64,000 bases of DNA from Tunturiibacter gelidiferens (GTDB lineage Bacteria > Acidobacteriota > Terriglobia > Terriglobales > Acidobacteriaceae), in the NCBI RefSeq assembly GCF_013410115.1, contig NZ_JACCCV010000002.1, forward strand, positions 372,001 through 436,000. Direction: 5' to 3'. The notes under the pieces are model-generated. The model saw only the letters and a program-made list of their open reading frames with translations. It did not search any database and had not been told where the DNA came from. A program made the translations under genes and the position numbers. Of this stretch, positions 34,535-42,895 are shown piece after piece (within the stretch, counting starts at the first letter, position 1; every line of letters starts with the position of its first letter).

Positions 34535-34882
34535 GCTGCTTCCGTTTTCGTCCTTTACACCGTGAAGAATATGGCGTTTGCCGGAGATAACGCCCGCCGG
34601 GAAGATTTTTCCGGCTTCGGCGCTGCCTGTGGGGGCCGTGCCTGCCAGGCTGCTGCGCTCGGGTGAGTATAGCATTCGCTCCAAAGTCGACCTCGTCAAA
34701 AAGTGGGTGGGAATCGGGGATGGTCCGCGGTCGTTTGAGGTACGGCTCGCAGCTGAGAGATGGACAGACTCATGACGTCATTGTGACCGACGGATGAGGG
34801 TTGTGGTTAGACGCTCGGAGCATCTGCGGGTGAGGGGCGCGTGTGAACCGAAAGTTGCAGACATGTTAAAGTAAGAGATTGC

Positions 34883-35422
34883 ATGGCACGTTCTATGTCC
34901 AACACGACAGCCGCCCACCAGCCAAAGCCGGTGGTGAAGGAGAAAGACCGCGACCCGGTGGCGGCGGGTAAGAGAGATGCCGCGTTCAACCGGTCGGCGA
35001 GTTTTAACTATTTTTTGACCGACAAGTTCGAGGCTGGGGTGGCGCTGCGTGGGACGGAGGTGAAGTCGATCCGCGAGGGGAAGGCTAATCTGAAGGACGC
35101 GTATGGGCTGCTGAAGGACGGCGAGTGTTTTCTGTTGAATGCGCACATCGGACCGTTCTCTCATGGGAATGCGATGAACCATGATTCGCTGCGTACTCGG
35201 AAGTTGCTGCTGCATAGGAACGAGGTTCGGAAGCTTGAGGGTATGACGAAGCAGAAGGGATTTACGCTGATTCCGACACGACTTTATTTTCGTAATGGGC
35301 GGGTGAAGTGCGAGATTGCGTTGGCAAAGGGCAAGCAGGAGTACGACAAGCGCGCCACCGAACGCAAGCGCGAGGCCGATAACGAGGCCAAGGCCGCGGT
35401 CGCGAGGAGTCAACGGGGGTAG
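34883..35422 (+). CDS. smpB: SsrA-binding protein SmpB
   Basis: 179 residues. Core motifs: NYFLTDKFEAGVALRGTEVK, REGKANLKDAYGLLKDGE and KLLLHRNEVRKLEGMTKQKG, with the family KRAT...KREAD helix at the C-terminus. SmpB carries tmRNA to stalled ribosomes and mimics codon-anticodon pairing in trans-translation. It has a ~30-residue extra N-terminus (basic and Pro-rich), so a later start such as the second ATG is conceivable. The gene is 63 nt before pepA. The tmRNA gene itself is not seen in this window. Confidence 0.96.
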   Translation: MARSMSNTTAAHQPKPVVKEKDRDPVAAGKRDAAFNRSASFNYFLTDKFEAGVALRGTEVKSIREGKANLKDAYGLLKDGECFLLNAHIGPFSHGNAMNHDSLRTRKLLLHRNEVRKLEGMTKQKGFTLIPTRLYFRNGRVKCEIALAKGKQEYDKRATERKREADNEAKAAVARSQRG

Positions 35423-35485
35423 TTCTACTTTCGTTGTAGTTTTACCTCCGAAGTGTTCAACATCCAGCCGGGTTACGATAGACGT

Positions 35486-37042
35486 ATGGACACAAAGCTA
35501 CTCTTTCAGGATGCTGCCGGATTTCAAACGCCGATGCTGGCTGTATTTGCGGTGGATATTGCGGTCGGCAAAGATGCGGAGCCCTTGGTGGCTTTGTTGA
35601 CGACGTCTGATGCGGTGGCAGATGCGGCGGCGAAGGTTCTGGCTTCGGGCGAGTTCAAGGCGACGGTGGGTGAGACGTTGTTGCTGCATGCTCCAAATGG
35701 GTTGAAGGCGGAGCGGCTGCTGGTGGTGGGGCTGGGAAAGGCGAAGAGCCTGTCGGTGGATGAGGTTCGGAAGGGCGCGGGGACTGCTGTGCGTGCGGCT
35801 AAGCCGCTGGGAGTGCGGGAGCTGGCGATTGCGTTTCCTGAGGACCATGCTCTGGACGACGAGCATCTGGAGACGCTGCCCTGTACTCTGCTTTCGCGCG
35901 TGCTGGTAGAGGGTGCGGAGCTGGCGGAGATGGATTGGGATACTTACCGGAGCGAACGGAAAGACCGTTCGGTGCGGTTGCTCTCGGTGGTCGCGAAGGA
36001 GGCGGAGAAGTCGACCCGGGCAGAGATTCAGGAGGGTTTTGATGCGGGAGTGATTGTGGCAGCGGCGCAGAACTTTACACGGACTCTGGTGAATGAGCCG
36101 GGCAATGTGTTGACGCCGACGGAGCTGGGAAGGTGCGCCGCGGCGATGTGCGCGGAGGTGGGGCTACGGTGCGAGGTGCATTCGACGGCGAAGCTGCTGG
36201 AGTTGAAGATGGGCGCCTTTGCCGCGGTGGCGCAGGGTTCGGAGCAGCCTCCGGCGCTGATTGTGATGACGTATGAGCCGAAGCTCGGGAAGGGTGAGGC
36301 GGCGGCAAAAGATGCTCCGGTGCTGGGGCTGGTGGGGAAAGGGATTACGTTCGATACGGGCGGGATCTCGATCAAGCCGGGCGATGGCATGGAGAAGATG
36401 AAGTACGACATGGCGGGTGCGGCGGCAATGATCGGCGCGATGCGAGCGATTGCTCAGTTGAAGCCGAAGGTGAAGGTGATTGGGGTGGTGTGCTCGGCGG
36501 AGAATATGCCGGATGGGAAGGCTTATAGGCCGGGCGATGTGGTGACGGCGATGTCGGGTAAGACGATTGAGGTGATTAACACCGACGCTGAGGGCCGGCT
36601 GGTGCTGGCGGATGGTTTGCACTATGCGAAGACACTGGGTTGCACGCATCTGATCGATGCGGCGACGCTGACTGGCGCTTGTGTGGTGGCGTTGGGGATT
36701 GTGAATGTGGGACTGTTCTCGAACGATGAGGCGACGTGGCAGAAGTTTGTGGATGCTACGAAGATCTCGGGGGAGAAGTTCTGGCGGCTTCCCTGCACCG
36801 ACGATTACAAGGACCAGATCAAGAGTCATATCGCGGATATGAGGAATACAGGCGCGAATCGTTGGGGCGGGGCGATCTCGGCTGCGATGTTTTTGAAGGA
36901 GTTTGTGGGGGAGACGCCGTGGGTGCATCTGGATATCGCTGGGTGTGCTTGGCACGATGAGAATAAGCCATGGATTGCGAATGGGCCTAGTGGGGTGGCG
37001 GTACGGTCGATTCTGGAGTGGGTAAGAGGGTACGAGGCTTGA
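35486..37042 (+). CDS. pepA: Leucyl aminopeptidase PepA (M17)
   Basis: 518 residues from the ATG at 35486; an in-frame start at 35453 is less well placed. The M17 signature NTDAEGRLVLADGL is present, along with GLVGKGITFDTGGISIKP, which supplies the metal-binding lysine and aspartate, and KYDMAGAAAMIGAM. Two metal ions are used to cleave N-terminal residues from peptides in the cytoplasm. The N-terminal third is less conserved, as is usual for the regulatory domain. It is followed by a strong intrinsic terminator. Confidence 0.95.
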   Translation: MDTKLLFQDAAGFQTPMLAVFAVDIAVGKDAEPLVALLTTSDAVADAAAKVLASGEFKATVGETLLLHAPNGLKAERLLVVGLGKAKSLSVDEVRKGAGTAVRAAKPLGVRELAIAFPEDHALDDEHLETLPCTLLSRVLVEGAELAEMDWDTYRSERKDRSVRLLSVVAKEAEKSTRAEIQEGFDAGVIVAAAQNFTRTLVNEPGNVLTPTELGRCAAAMCAEVGLRCEVHSTAKLLELKMGAFAAVAQGSEQPPALIVMTYEPKLGKGEAAAKDAPVLGLVGKGITFDTGGISIKPGDGMEKMKYDMAGAAAMIGAMRAIAQLKPKVKVIGVVCSAENMPDGKAYRPGDVVTAMSGKTIEVINTDAEGRLVLADGLHYAKTLGCTHLIDAATLTGACVVALGIVNVGLFSNDEATWQKFVDATKISGEKFWRLPCTDDYKDQIKSHIADMRNTGANRWGGAISAAMFLKEFVGETPWVHLDIAGCAWHDENKPWIANGPSGVAVRSILEWVRGYEA

Positions 37043-37057
37043 TTTTTTCGTGCATGG

Positions 37058-37087
37058 AAAAGGCCTCCTTTTGTGGAGGCCTTTTTT
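37058..37087 (+). terminator. Intrinsic terminator after pepA
   Basis: AAAAGGCCTCC pairs perfectly with GGAGGCCTTTT (11 bp) around a 6-nt loop and ends in TTTTTT. This is the clearest rho-independent terminator in the window and ends the smpB-pepA unit. Confidence 0.9.
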
Positions 37088-37242
37088 ATAACTGCGGGGA
37101 TGAGGAACAAACAACGACAAAGACAAATACGGGGGTCTCTCCACTGCGCTGTTCACAATGAGACCGTGAGCAGCTTCGGTCGAGATGACGATCTGTTGAG
37201 GTTACGTTGGAGGAGAACAAGAACAATTTGTGTGAATTACAG

Positions 37243-39297
37243 TTACATAACGGGTGGGGCTTCGATGCCGAGGTAGTCGAGGGCGCGGATCATCTCGCGT
37301 TGGGCTACGGCGGCGGTGGCGAGGAGGAGGGCTTTGCGGGTGGGGTTGGTTTCGTTGAGGACGTGGTGGCGGTGGTAGAAGTTGTTGAACTGCTGGGCCA
37401 GTTGGAAGGCGTACTTGGCTAGGTAGGCGGGCTCGGCGGTGGCGATGCACTGCTCGGTCAACAGTGTGAGTTTGGAGGCGAGGAGCCAGGTCTCCCAGAG
37501 GCTGCTTCCCTCTTCGGTGTCGAGGATGTTGGAGAGGTCGAGCGTGGCGATGGCGGCCAGGGACGCGGCTTCGGTGGTGTTGGCTTTGCGGAAGATATTG
37601 GCGGCGCGGACGATAGCGTACTGGACGTAGGGGCCGGTCTCGCCTTCGAAGCTGAGGGCGTCTTTGAAGTCAAAAGCGATGACGGTGTTGCGGGTGAAGC
37701 GGAGCATGAAGTAGCGGAGAGCGCCGACTGCGATCTGCGTGGCGATGGTGAGGCGTTCGGCCGGTTCGATCTCGGGGTGGCGGGTGTCTACTTCGGACTT
37801 TGCGGCGGCGATGAGGCGGTCGAGGAGGTCGTCGGCCTTGACGCCGAAGCCCTTGCGGCCGCTGACTTCGATGAAGGGCTTCTTCTGATCTTCTTCGCTG
37901 ATGGTGTAGCCGAGTTCGACGGCGCAGCGGGGGGTGAGAGCGACCATCTCGTAGCTGAAGTGGGTGTAGTTGTCGGCGGCTTCGGTGTAGCCCATGCCGC
38001 GGAGTGCTGCGATGACGTTATTCTGCGGGTCGTTCTGGCGGGAGTCGATGACGTTGTAGATGTGGTCGGCTTTGCCGAAGGTGGGGTGCGGGGTTTCGCC
38101 GTGAGTGGTGGAGATCCAGCAACAGCGGTCTGGGTACTCCCGAAATTTTGTGTAGCCGAAGTCCTTGCCGGGCAGGAGGCCGAACTTCCAGAGATGGTAG
38201 GCGATGTCTTTGCCGACGTAGGTGACGGTGCCGTTGGAGCGGACGATGACCTTGGCGTCTTCGTCGGGGAGGCTGGAGGCAGACGTGGTGGTATTTGCGG
38301 AATCCCACATCTCAGAGTCGAGATGTGGGGCACCCGGTTCATTGCCGGCGCGGCGCATGACGTAGCAACCTTTGTTCTTGCCGGCGGTTTCGAGGTAGAG
38401 GACACCTTTTTCGAGCATGAGTTCGCGGGCCGCGTCCCAGAAGTGGAGGGAGAGGATCTCGCTTTCGCGGGGGAGGAAGTCGTACTCGATGTTGAGGCGC
38501 TGCATGGTCTCGAGGTGGCGGCGAAGGATGGCGGTGGAGATAAGGTCGGCTATGTCTGCTGTGTCGTTGTTGCCGATTTCGAGGGCGTGGAGGGTGTCGA
38601 GACGAATCTGTTTGCGCGCGTCGATATGTTCGGGATCGGCTGTGTACCACTGGGAGACGCGGGCGTAGAGGTCCCAACAGTAGAAGTCGATGCGCTGATT
38701 GGTCTCGAGGAGCTCGGTGAGGAGTTCGCGGGTGCTGGTGAGGGTTTTGCCTTCGAGGTAGACGAGGCCTACGACTACGTCTGCGACCTGGACGCCGGTG
38801 TTGTCGATGTAGTTTTGTACGCCGACTTCGTAGCCGGTTTTGAAAGGGTCGGGACGGAGGAGACGCTGGAAGGTGTCGCCGAGGATGGCGTTGCGGAGGT
38901 GGCCGATGTGTGCGGCTTTGTTTGGGTTGATGCTGGTGTGTTCGACGAGGCGGAAGCCGGGGCCGCCGATGTCGGCGTGCTGGTCGGCGGCGATGCGGCG
39001 GACGGCGGCGGCGCGGTCGAGGTGGATGTTGAGGTAGCCTGCGCCGGCTACTTCGACGCTGGCGACGCCTTCCAGCGTGGGGAGGGCGGCGGTGAGTTCG
39101 GCGGCTAGCTCGGTGGCGATGGCGCGGGGGGCTTTGCGGAGGCGCTTGGCCAGCTCGAAGGCTACGGGGAGGGCGAGTTCGCCGAGGGCGATGCTGGGAG
39201 GCTGCTCGACGACGAGGTTCGTGAGGGTGACGTCGTATTTTGCGAGGAGGATGGCCTGGATGCGGGCCAACAGGGACTGCTGGATTGTGCGATACAT
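37243..39297 (-). CDS. argS: Arginyl-tRNA synthetase
   Basis: 684 residues. Class I features: HTSINPNKAAHIGHLRNAIL holds the HIGH motif, NYIDNTGVQVADVVVGL follows, and IVRSNGTVTYVGKDIAYHLW is the ArgRS catalytic core. The KMSKS motif is weak, as is usual in ArgRS. It charges tRNA-Arg; the only tRNA-Arg in the window is at 15.8 kb. A REP-like palindrome (38304-38329) is translated in frame as part of a variable insert between the core blocks (EPGAPHLDSEMWDS), so the protein is longer there than typical. The reverse strand is open for over 1.3 kb because of base composition only. Confidence 0.96.
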   Translation of the reverse strand: MYRTIQQSLLARIQAILLAKYDVTLTNLVVEQPPSIALGELALPVAFELAKRLRKAPRAIATELAAELTAALPTLEGVASVEVAGAGYLNIHLDRAAAVRRIAADQHADIGGPGFRLVEHTSINPNKAAHIGHLRNAILGDTFQRLLRPDPFKTGYEVGVQNYIDNTGVQVADVVVGLVYLEGKTLTSTRELLTELLETNQRIDFYCWDLYARVSQWYTADPEHIDARKQIRLDTLHALEIGNNDTADIADLISTAILRRHLETMQRLNIEYDFLPRESEILSLHFWDAARELMLEKGVLYLETAGKNKGCYVMRRAGNEPGAPHLDSEMWDSANTTTSASSLPDEDAKVIVRSNGTVTYVGKDIAYHLWKFGLLPGKDFGYTKFREYPDRCCWISTTHGETPHPTFGKADHIYNVIDSRQNDPQNNVIAALRGMGYTEAADNYTHFSYEMVALTPRCAVELGYTISEEDQKKPFIEVSGRKGFGVKADDLLDRLIAAAKSEVDTRHPEIEPAERLTIATQIAVGALRYFMLRFTRNTVIAFDFKDALSFEGETGPYVQYAIVRAANIFRKANTTEAASLAAIATLDLSNILDTEEGSSLWETWLLASKLTLLTEQCIATAEPAYLAKYAFQLAQQFNNFYHRHHVLNETNPTRKALLLATAAVAQREMIRALDYLGIEAPPVM
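38304..38329 (-). repeat. REP-like palindrome inside argS
   Basis: CCCACATCTC, a 6-nt loop, then GAGATGTGGG: a perfect 10-bp inverted repeat, followed by GCACCCGG. It is in frame with argS and adds no stop. A related GGGGCACCCGGG core lies near 31380, so this is a mobile repeat tolerated in coding sequence. Confidence 0.8.
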
Positions 39298-39345
39298 GCT
39301 TTGGGGTCACCGCTTTGGAAGATGGCTTCAGTTTACTAGAGGCTT

Positions 39346-39428
39346 GTTCTGCCGGTCGGGCCCACTGCGCGTGGCGCGGACGTTCGCACGCCTTTTTACT
39401 GCTTCGCTTGGTCCTCCCGATGGTCGGG
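39346..39428 (+). repeat. Dispersed repeat, diverged copy
   Basis: GTTCTGCCGGTCGGGCCCAC through GGTCCTCCCGATGGTCGGG, the same element as 28489-28586 with an altered middle. It faces the copy at 39443-39539, making a long inverted repeat. Confidence 0.7.
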
Positions 39429-39442
39429 ATGATTCTTCTTTT

Positions 39443-39539
39443 CCGACCAACGGGAGGACCAGGGAAGCTCATCCTGCCAAGACCGGTATACACGTCACGA
39501 AGTGACCGCGCTCCGCGCAGGAGGCCCGTCCGGCAGGAC
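39443..39539 (-). repeat. Dispersed repeat, full copy in reverse
   Basis: Read on the minus strand: GTCCTGCCGGACGGGCC, GGTCACTTCGTGAC, ACCGGTCTT and GGTCCTCCCGTTGGTCGG, matching 28489-28586 block for block. It lies just downstream of the stop of the flippase-like gene, in the argS upstream region. Confidence 0.8.
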
Positions 39540-39547
39540 ACTTGTCT

Positions 39548-40564
39548 CTACGGTAGCTCGACGGGCAGATCTTCGATCTCTTCGAGCAAGGGCTTGTGGT
39601 TGTGGATGCGGATGCGATGGGTGAGGAAGATGATGCCGCCAGCTCCCGTTACGGAAAGAAGCATCCAGACGTGGATCGCGAGGCCGAAAACAGCGGATTG
39701 CGACATCGATGCACCGTGATTGACGAGAGAGGTTTTGACGGCGAGCTCGAAGGGACCGATGGCTCCGGGCGAGCTGGGAATGAGGTAGGAGAGGTTTGCG
39801 AAGGAGACGGCGAGCCATGCGGCAATGCCGTCAACCGAGAGGCCTAGGAGACGGATGGCGGAGAGAAAGATCATGCCTTCGCAGGTCCAGATGACGACCG
39901 TCTGAAATAGCAAGAGGAGAGAGCCGGCAACACCGAGCCTGCCGGTTGCGTCGAGAGCGAGGGTTATCCAGTGTTCGACTTTTTTCAGCAGCGGACCGGC
40001 AGGAAGACGGGCGAAGAGTCGTTGCACGGGTGCTTGCAGGCTGCGCGCAGCTACGAGGAGGATCAGCAGGCCGATGGCGGAGACGGCGAGCGAGATATTG
40101 GCGATGAGACGAAGACGCGGCGTGGCGATGCTGCCTACGGTCGAGACAAAGAGGAGGACGAGGACGAAGATGTCAAGGAGCTTTTCGAGGATGACGGTGC
40201 TAAGGATGACGGAGGGCGCGGTGCCGAGATCGTCGGAGTAGGTGAAGATGCGCATGATGTCGCCGATGCGCAGGGGAAGGATGTTGTTGGCGGCGAGCGA
40301 GGTCATGAGGACGCGGGCGCAGACGGCAAAGTGAGCATGGAGCGAGCGACCGTTGCGGGGCATCATCTGGCTCCAGCGAACGCAGCGCAGAGAGTAGCTG
40401 GCGGCGGTGAAGCCGAGGACTCCAAGGATCCACACCGGGTGCGCGGCGCGGAGGGCGCGGAACTCGTAGAGCGGAATGTTATGGAACGCATACCAGAGGA
40501 AGAAGGCGCTGATGAGCAGGCCGGGGATGGTCTTCAGCAGGTTGCGGCTGTTGGCGGCGCTCAT
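39548..40564 (-). CDS. Flippase-like integral membrane protein (LPG-synthase transmembrane family)
   Basis: 338 residues from the ATG at 40564; the open frame extends upstream without family sequence. About seven to eight hydrophobic helices are visible. Family signatures include LRCVRWSQMMPRNG, AANNILPLRIGDIMRIFTYS and SVILSTVILEKLLDIFVLVL, as in the UPF0104 / lysylphosphatidylglycerol synthase membrane domain, plus YLIPSSPGAIGPFELAVKTS near the end. Members move or modify lipids at the inner membrane; the lipid is unknown here. There is no soluble aminoacyltransferase domain, so it is a flippase-type protein, not a full MprF. Confidence 0.85.
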   Translation of the reverse strand: MSAANSRNLLKTIPGLLISAFFLWYAFHNIPLYEFRALRAAHPVWILGVLGFTAASYSLRCVRWSQMMPRNGRSLHAHFAVCARVLMTSLAANNILPLRIGDIMRIFTYSDDLGTAPSVILSTVILEKLLDIFVLVLLFVSTVGSIATPRLRLIANISLAVSAIGLLILLVAARSLQAPVQRLFARLPAGPLLKKVEHWITLALDATGRLGVAGSLLLLFQTVVIWTCEGMIFLSAIRLLGLSVDGIAAWLAVSFANLSYLIPSSPGAIGPFELAVKTSLVNHGASMSQSAVFGLAIHVWMLLSVTGAGGIIFLTHRIRIHNHKPLLEEIEDLPVELP

Positions 40565-40714
40565 GCGAGCAGCCAGAGGGACAGCGGGCGATGGGTCGTT
40601 TCGCGGGAGACTGGAAGAAAAAAGAGACGATGAAGCATGCAGCTTCGATTGTATCGTCTGTGTTATCGATCGCTTACGTCGGAGCAGAAACAATGCGCCC
40701 GCAGTTGGAATGGT

Positions 40715-40960
40715 TTAGACGGAGACGGAGAAGAAGACACTACGGAAGGCTTCTTCGTCGTGTTGGGAGTTCTTCCTGCGTTGAGGGTCGGGTTCCGCAT
40801 GGGCCTCGACACGGGAGATCACATCGCCATCATCGCTGGCTGCGAAGCTGTTGAGCTTCCGGCGCACGGCGGCTGCGGCTTTCCTGGCTTCCTGGGTCTG
40901 GAGGGTGGATTGAGTAGAGCCCAGAGCAAGCTGGCTGACTGGATTGCTGTGAATGTGCAT
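40715..40960 (-). CDS. Small acidobacterial hypothetical protein
   Basis: 81 residues from the ATG at 40960, with GAGGGA about 8 nt upstream. The composition is polar: MHIHSNPVSQLALGSTQ, then a charged helix (ARKAAAAVRRKLNSF), EPDPQRRKNSQ and a hydrophobic end FRSVFFSVSV. I believe similar short proteins occur in related genomes, which together with the ribosome-binding site supports coding, but no function is known. No membrane segment or metal site is seen. Confidence 0.55.
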   Translation of the reverse strand: MHIHSNPVSQLALGSTQSTLQTQEARKAAAAVRRKLNSFAASDDGDVISRVEAHAEPDPQRRKNSQHDEEAFRSVFFSVSV

Positions 40961-41277
40961 GACATGCTCCCTCTTTTGAATTGTTCCCTTCGTTCGGCTT
41001 GATGAACCTTGCCCTTTTAGGGCAATCGGAGGGCCGACTCGCAGGAAGCCGTGATGAGAGCTTTCTAAGAATAGTGTTTGGCGATTTCTTTTTTTTGACT
41101 TGCGAGAGATGTAGGCTGAATCGATGTTTTTGACGTCTAAAATGCAGGGAAGTTGCGTTGTTGAGAGATGGGTGACTTTACGTTCGTGATGAACTGCATA
41201 ACTTTGGACTAGGACTTCGCAGACCGCAAGCTGACGGTATGCAATAGAAATAGGATCGCGGCGGGAGCAAGAGGTAT
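40961..41277. other. 317 bp intergenic between divergent genes
   Basis: It holds the upstream regions of the small protein gene and the membrane protein gene. A T-run with TTGACT near 41096 could be a promoter element for the right-hand gene, but no good -10 is evident. No RNA gene is seen. Confidence 0.4.
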
Positions 41278-42873
41278 TTGGCTACATCGATAGCATCACA
41301 GCTCTCTTCGGTAGAGCTGGAACTCGAGCAGTACCGGCGGGAGCGAAGCTTTGCGGCGGCGCTGGTGACTGTGCTGACATTGGTTGCGTTGCTGATCCAC
41401 GGCTATCATCCGTATGCCGAGGACGGCGGTATTTATCTGCCCGAGATTAAGCGGCTGCTCGATCCGAGGCTGTATCCGTATGGGGCCGAGTTCGTGGTGG
41501 GACACCTGCGGTACTCCGTGTTTGCGCCGCTCGTGGCTGGCATGGTGCGCGAGTCGCGCTTGAGCCTGGAGATGGTGCTGCTGCTGGTGCACCTGGCTAG
41601 CTTTTGGGTGACGTTGTTTGCGGCGTGGCTGCTGGCGGCTCGCTGCTATGGGTCGCGTGAGGCGAGAGGTGGTGCGGTGACGCTGCTGGCGGTGTGGCTG
41701 ACGATTCCGATTGCCGGGACGTCGCTGATGCTGATGGATCCTTACGTGACGGCGCGAAGTATCTCGACTCCCTGTGCGCTTCTGGCACTGGTGGGAGCTC
41801 TGCAGTTTTTGTCGCCGCGGTTTGAGACGGAAGGAGAGCGGCGGCGCGGGTTGACGCTTTGTTGCGGGGCTCTGGCTGGGGCCGGGATAATGCATCCGCT
41901 GATGGGCGCGTATGCGCTGGGGTGGGTGCTGGTTCTGGGTGCGGCGCTGTCTGTGAGCCGGCTGGTGCGGGTGTGGGGGACGGTGGGACTGGGTTTGGCG
42001 GCGGTGTTAGCGGCGACGGTGGTGCAGTTGTTGGCTCCGGTGGAGAGCGTGGCCTACCAGAGGGTGATGCTGACGCGGAGTTACTGGTTTCTTAGCCAAT
42101 GGCACTGGTACGAGTGGGTTGGGTTGGCGGCACCGCTAATGATTCTTGCGATTGTGGCCATGGGACGGAGCCGTACGGTGGATAGCGTGGGTGTGGCGCT
42201 GGCGCGTGCTTCGATGGCGTCGGGAGGGACGGCGATCGCGGTGGCGCTGCTGTTTGCGCGGGAAGGAGCGGGGGTGCACCAGGTGGCGAGACTGCAACCC
42301 TTGCGGATCTTTCAACTTGTGTACGTGGTAATGATCCTGGTGGCCGGCGCGACGCTGGGGGAACGTGTGTTGCAACGACGAGCGTGGCGTTGGGTTGCTG
42401 TGTTTTCTGTGCTGGCGGCGGTGATGGTGCTGGCCGACCGTGAGACATTTCCTGGTTCGAAGCACCTTGAACTTCCGGAGGCCTTGGCGTGGGCGGCTGG
42501 GGGTGCGGGGAATCGCTGGCAGCAGGCGTTTGTGTGGATCAGAGAGAGCACGCCGAAGGATGCGGTGTTTGCTCTGGACGCGTATTACACGGTCAAAGAT
42601 GGAGAAGATGCACAGAGCTTTCGTGCGATTGCGGAGCGGAGTTCGCTGCCGGATTCCAAAGATGGGGGAACGGCTTCGAACAGGCCTGAGCTCACGGAGG
42701 AGTGGTCGCGTGGGATGGCCCTGCAGACCGGGCTGGGCAGGGGTGTGGATGTCAGCCAATTTGCGGCGGTGAAGTCGATTGGCGCGACCTGGGTGGTGCT
42801 TGAGCGAGATGCTGCGACGGGGTTTGGTTGTGCTTACGAAGATGAGGCGGTGAAGGTGTGCCGCCTGCCGTGA
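41278..42873 (+). CDS. Multi-pass membrane protein, DUF6798-like
   Basis: 531 residues from a TTG at 41278 (AAGAGG just upstream). About ten to eleven hydrophobic helices with a C-terminal soluble segment; a conserved-looking periplasmic patch GYHPYAEDGGIYLPEIKRLL follows helix 1, and HPLMGAYALGWVLV and LFAREGAGVHQVARLQPLR recur in such proteins. The overall shape resembles membrane glycosyltransferase-like or dolichyl-type scaffolds, and the domain looks like DUF6798, but no catalytic residue can be named. The C-terminal 100 residues (WIRESTPKDAVFALDA, YTVKDGEDAQSFRAIAERSS) look periplasmic. Confidence 0.7.
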   Translation: MATSIASQLSSVELELEQYRRERSFAAALVTVLTLVALLIHGYHPYAEDGGIYLPEIKRLLDPRLYPYGAEFVVGHLRYSVFAPLVAGMVRESRLSLEMVLLLVHLASFWVTLFAAWLLAARCYGSREARGGAVTLLAVWLTIPIAGTSLMLMDPYVTARSISTPCALLALVGALQFLSPRFETEGERRRGLTLCCGALAGAGIMHPLMGAYALGWVLVLGAALSVSRLVRVWGTVGLGLAAVLAATVVQLLAPVESVAYQRVMLTRSYWFLSQWHWYEWVGLAAPLMILAIVAMGRSRTVDSVGVALARASMASGGTAIAVALLFAREGAGVHQVARLQPLRIFQLVYVVMILVAGATLGERVLQRRAWRWVAVFSVLAAVMVLADRETFPGSKHLELPEALAWAAGGAGNRWQQAFVWIRESTPKDAVFALDAYYTVKDGEDAQSFRAIAERSSLPDSKDGGTASNRPELTEEWSRGMALQTGLGRGVDVSQFAAVKSIGATWVVLERDAATGFGCAYEDEAVKVCRLP

Positions 42874-42895
42874 CGAGTGGCAGGCGGCGGTGGTT

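Noticed and set aside
37777..39108. 443-codon open frame antisense to argS
   Set aside because: Asp/Glu/Gly/Val-rich shadow of a GC-rich gene with no family resemblance; argS on the other strand is certain.
37243..39297. Idea that the palindrome at 38304 breaks argS
   Set aside because: The frame stays open and the catalytic blocks continue on both sides; it is an in-frame insert.
40591..41002. Plus-strand frames over the small protein gene
   Set aside because: They conflict with the better-supported minus-strand frame at 40715-40960.
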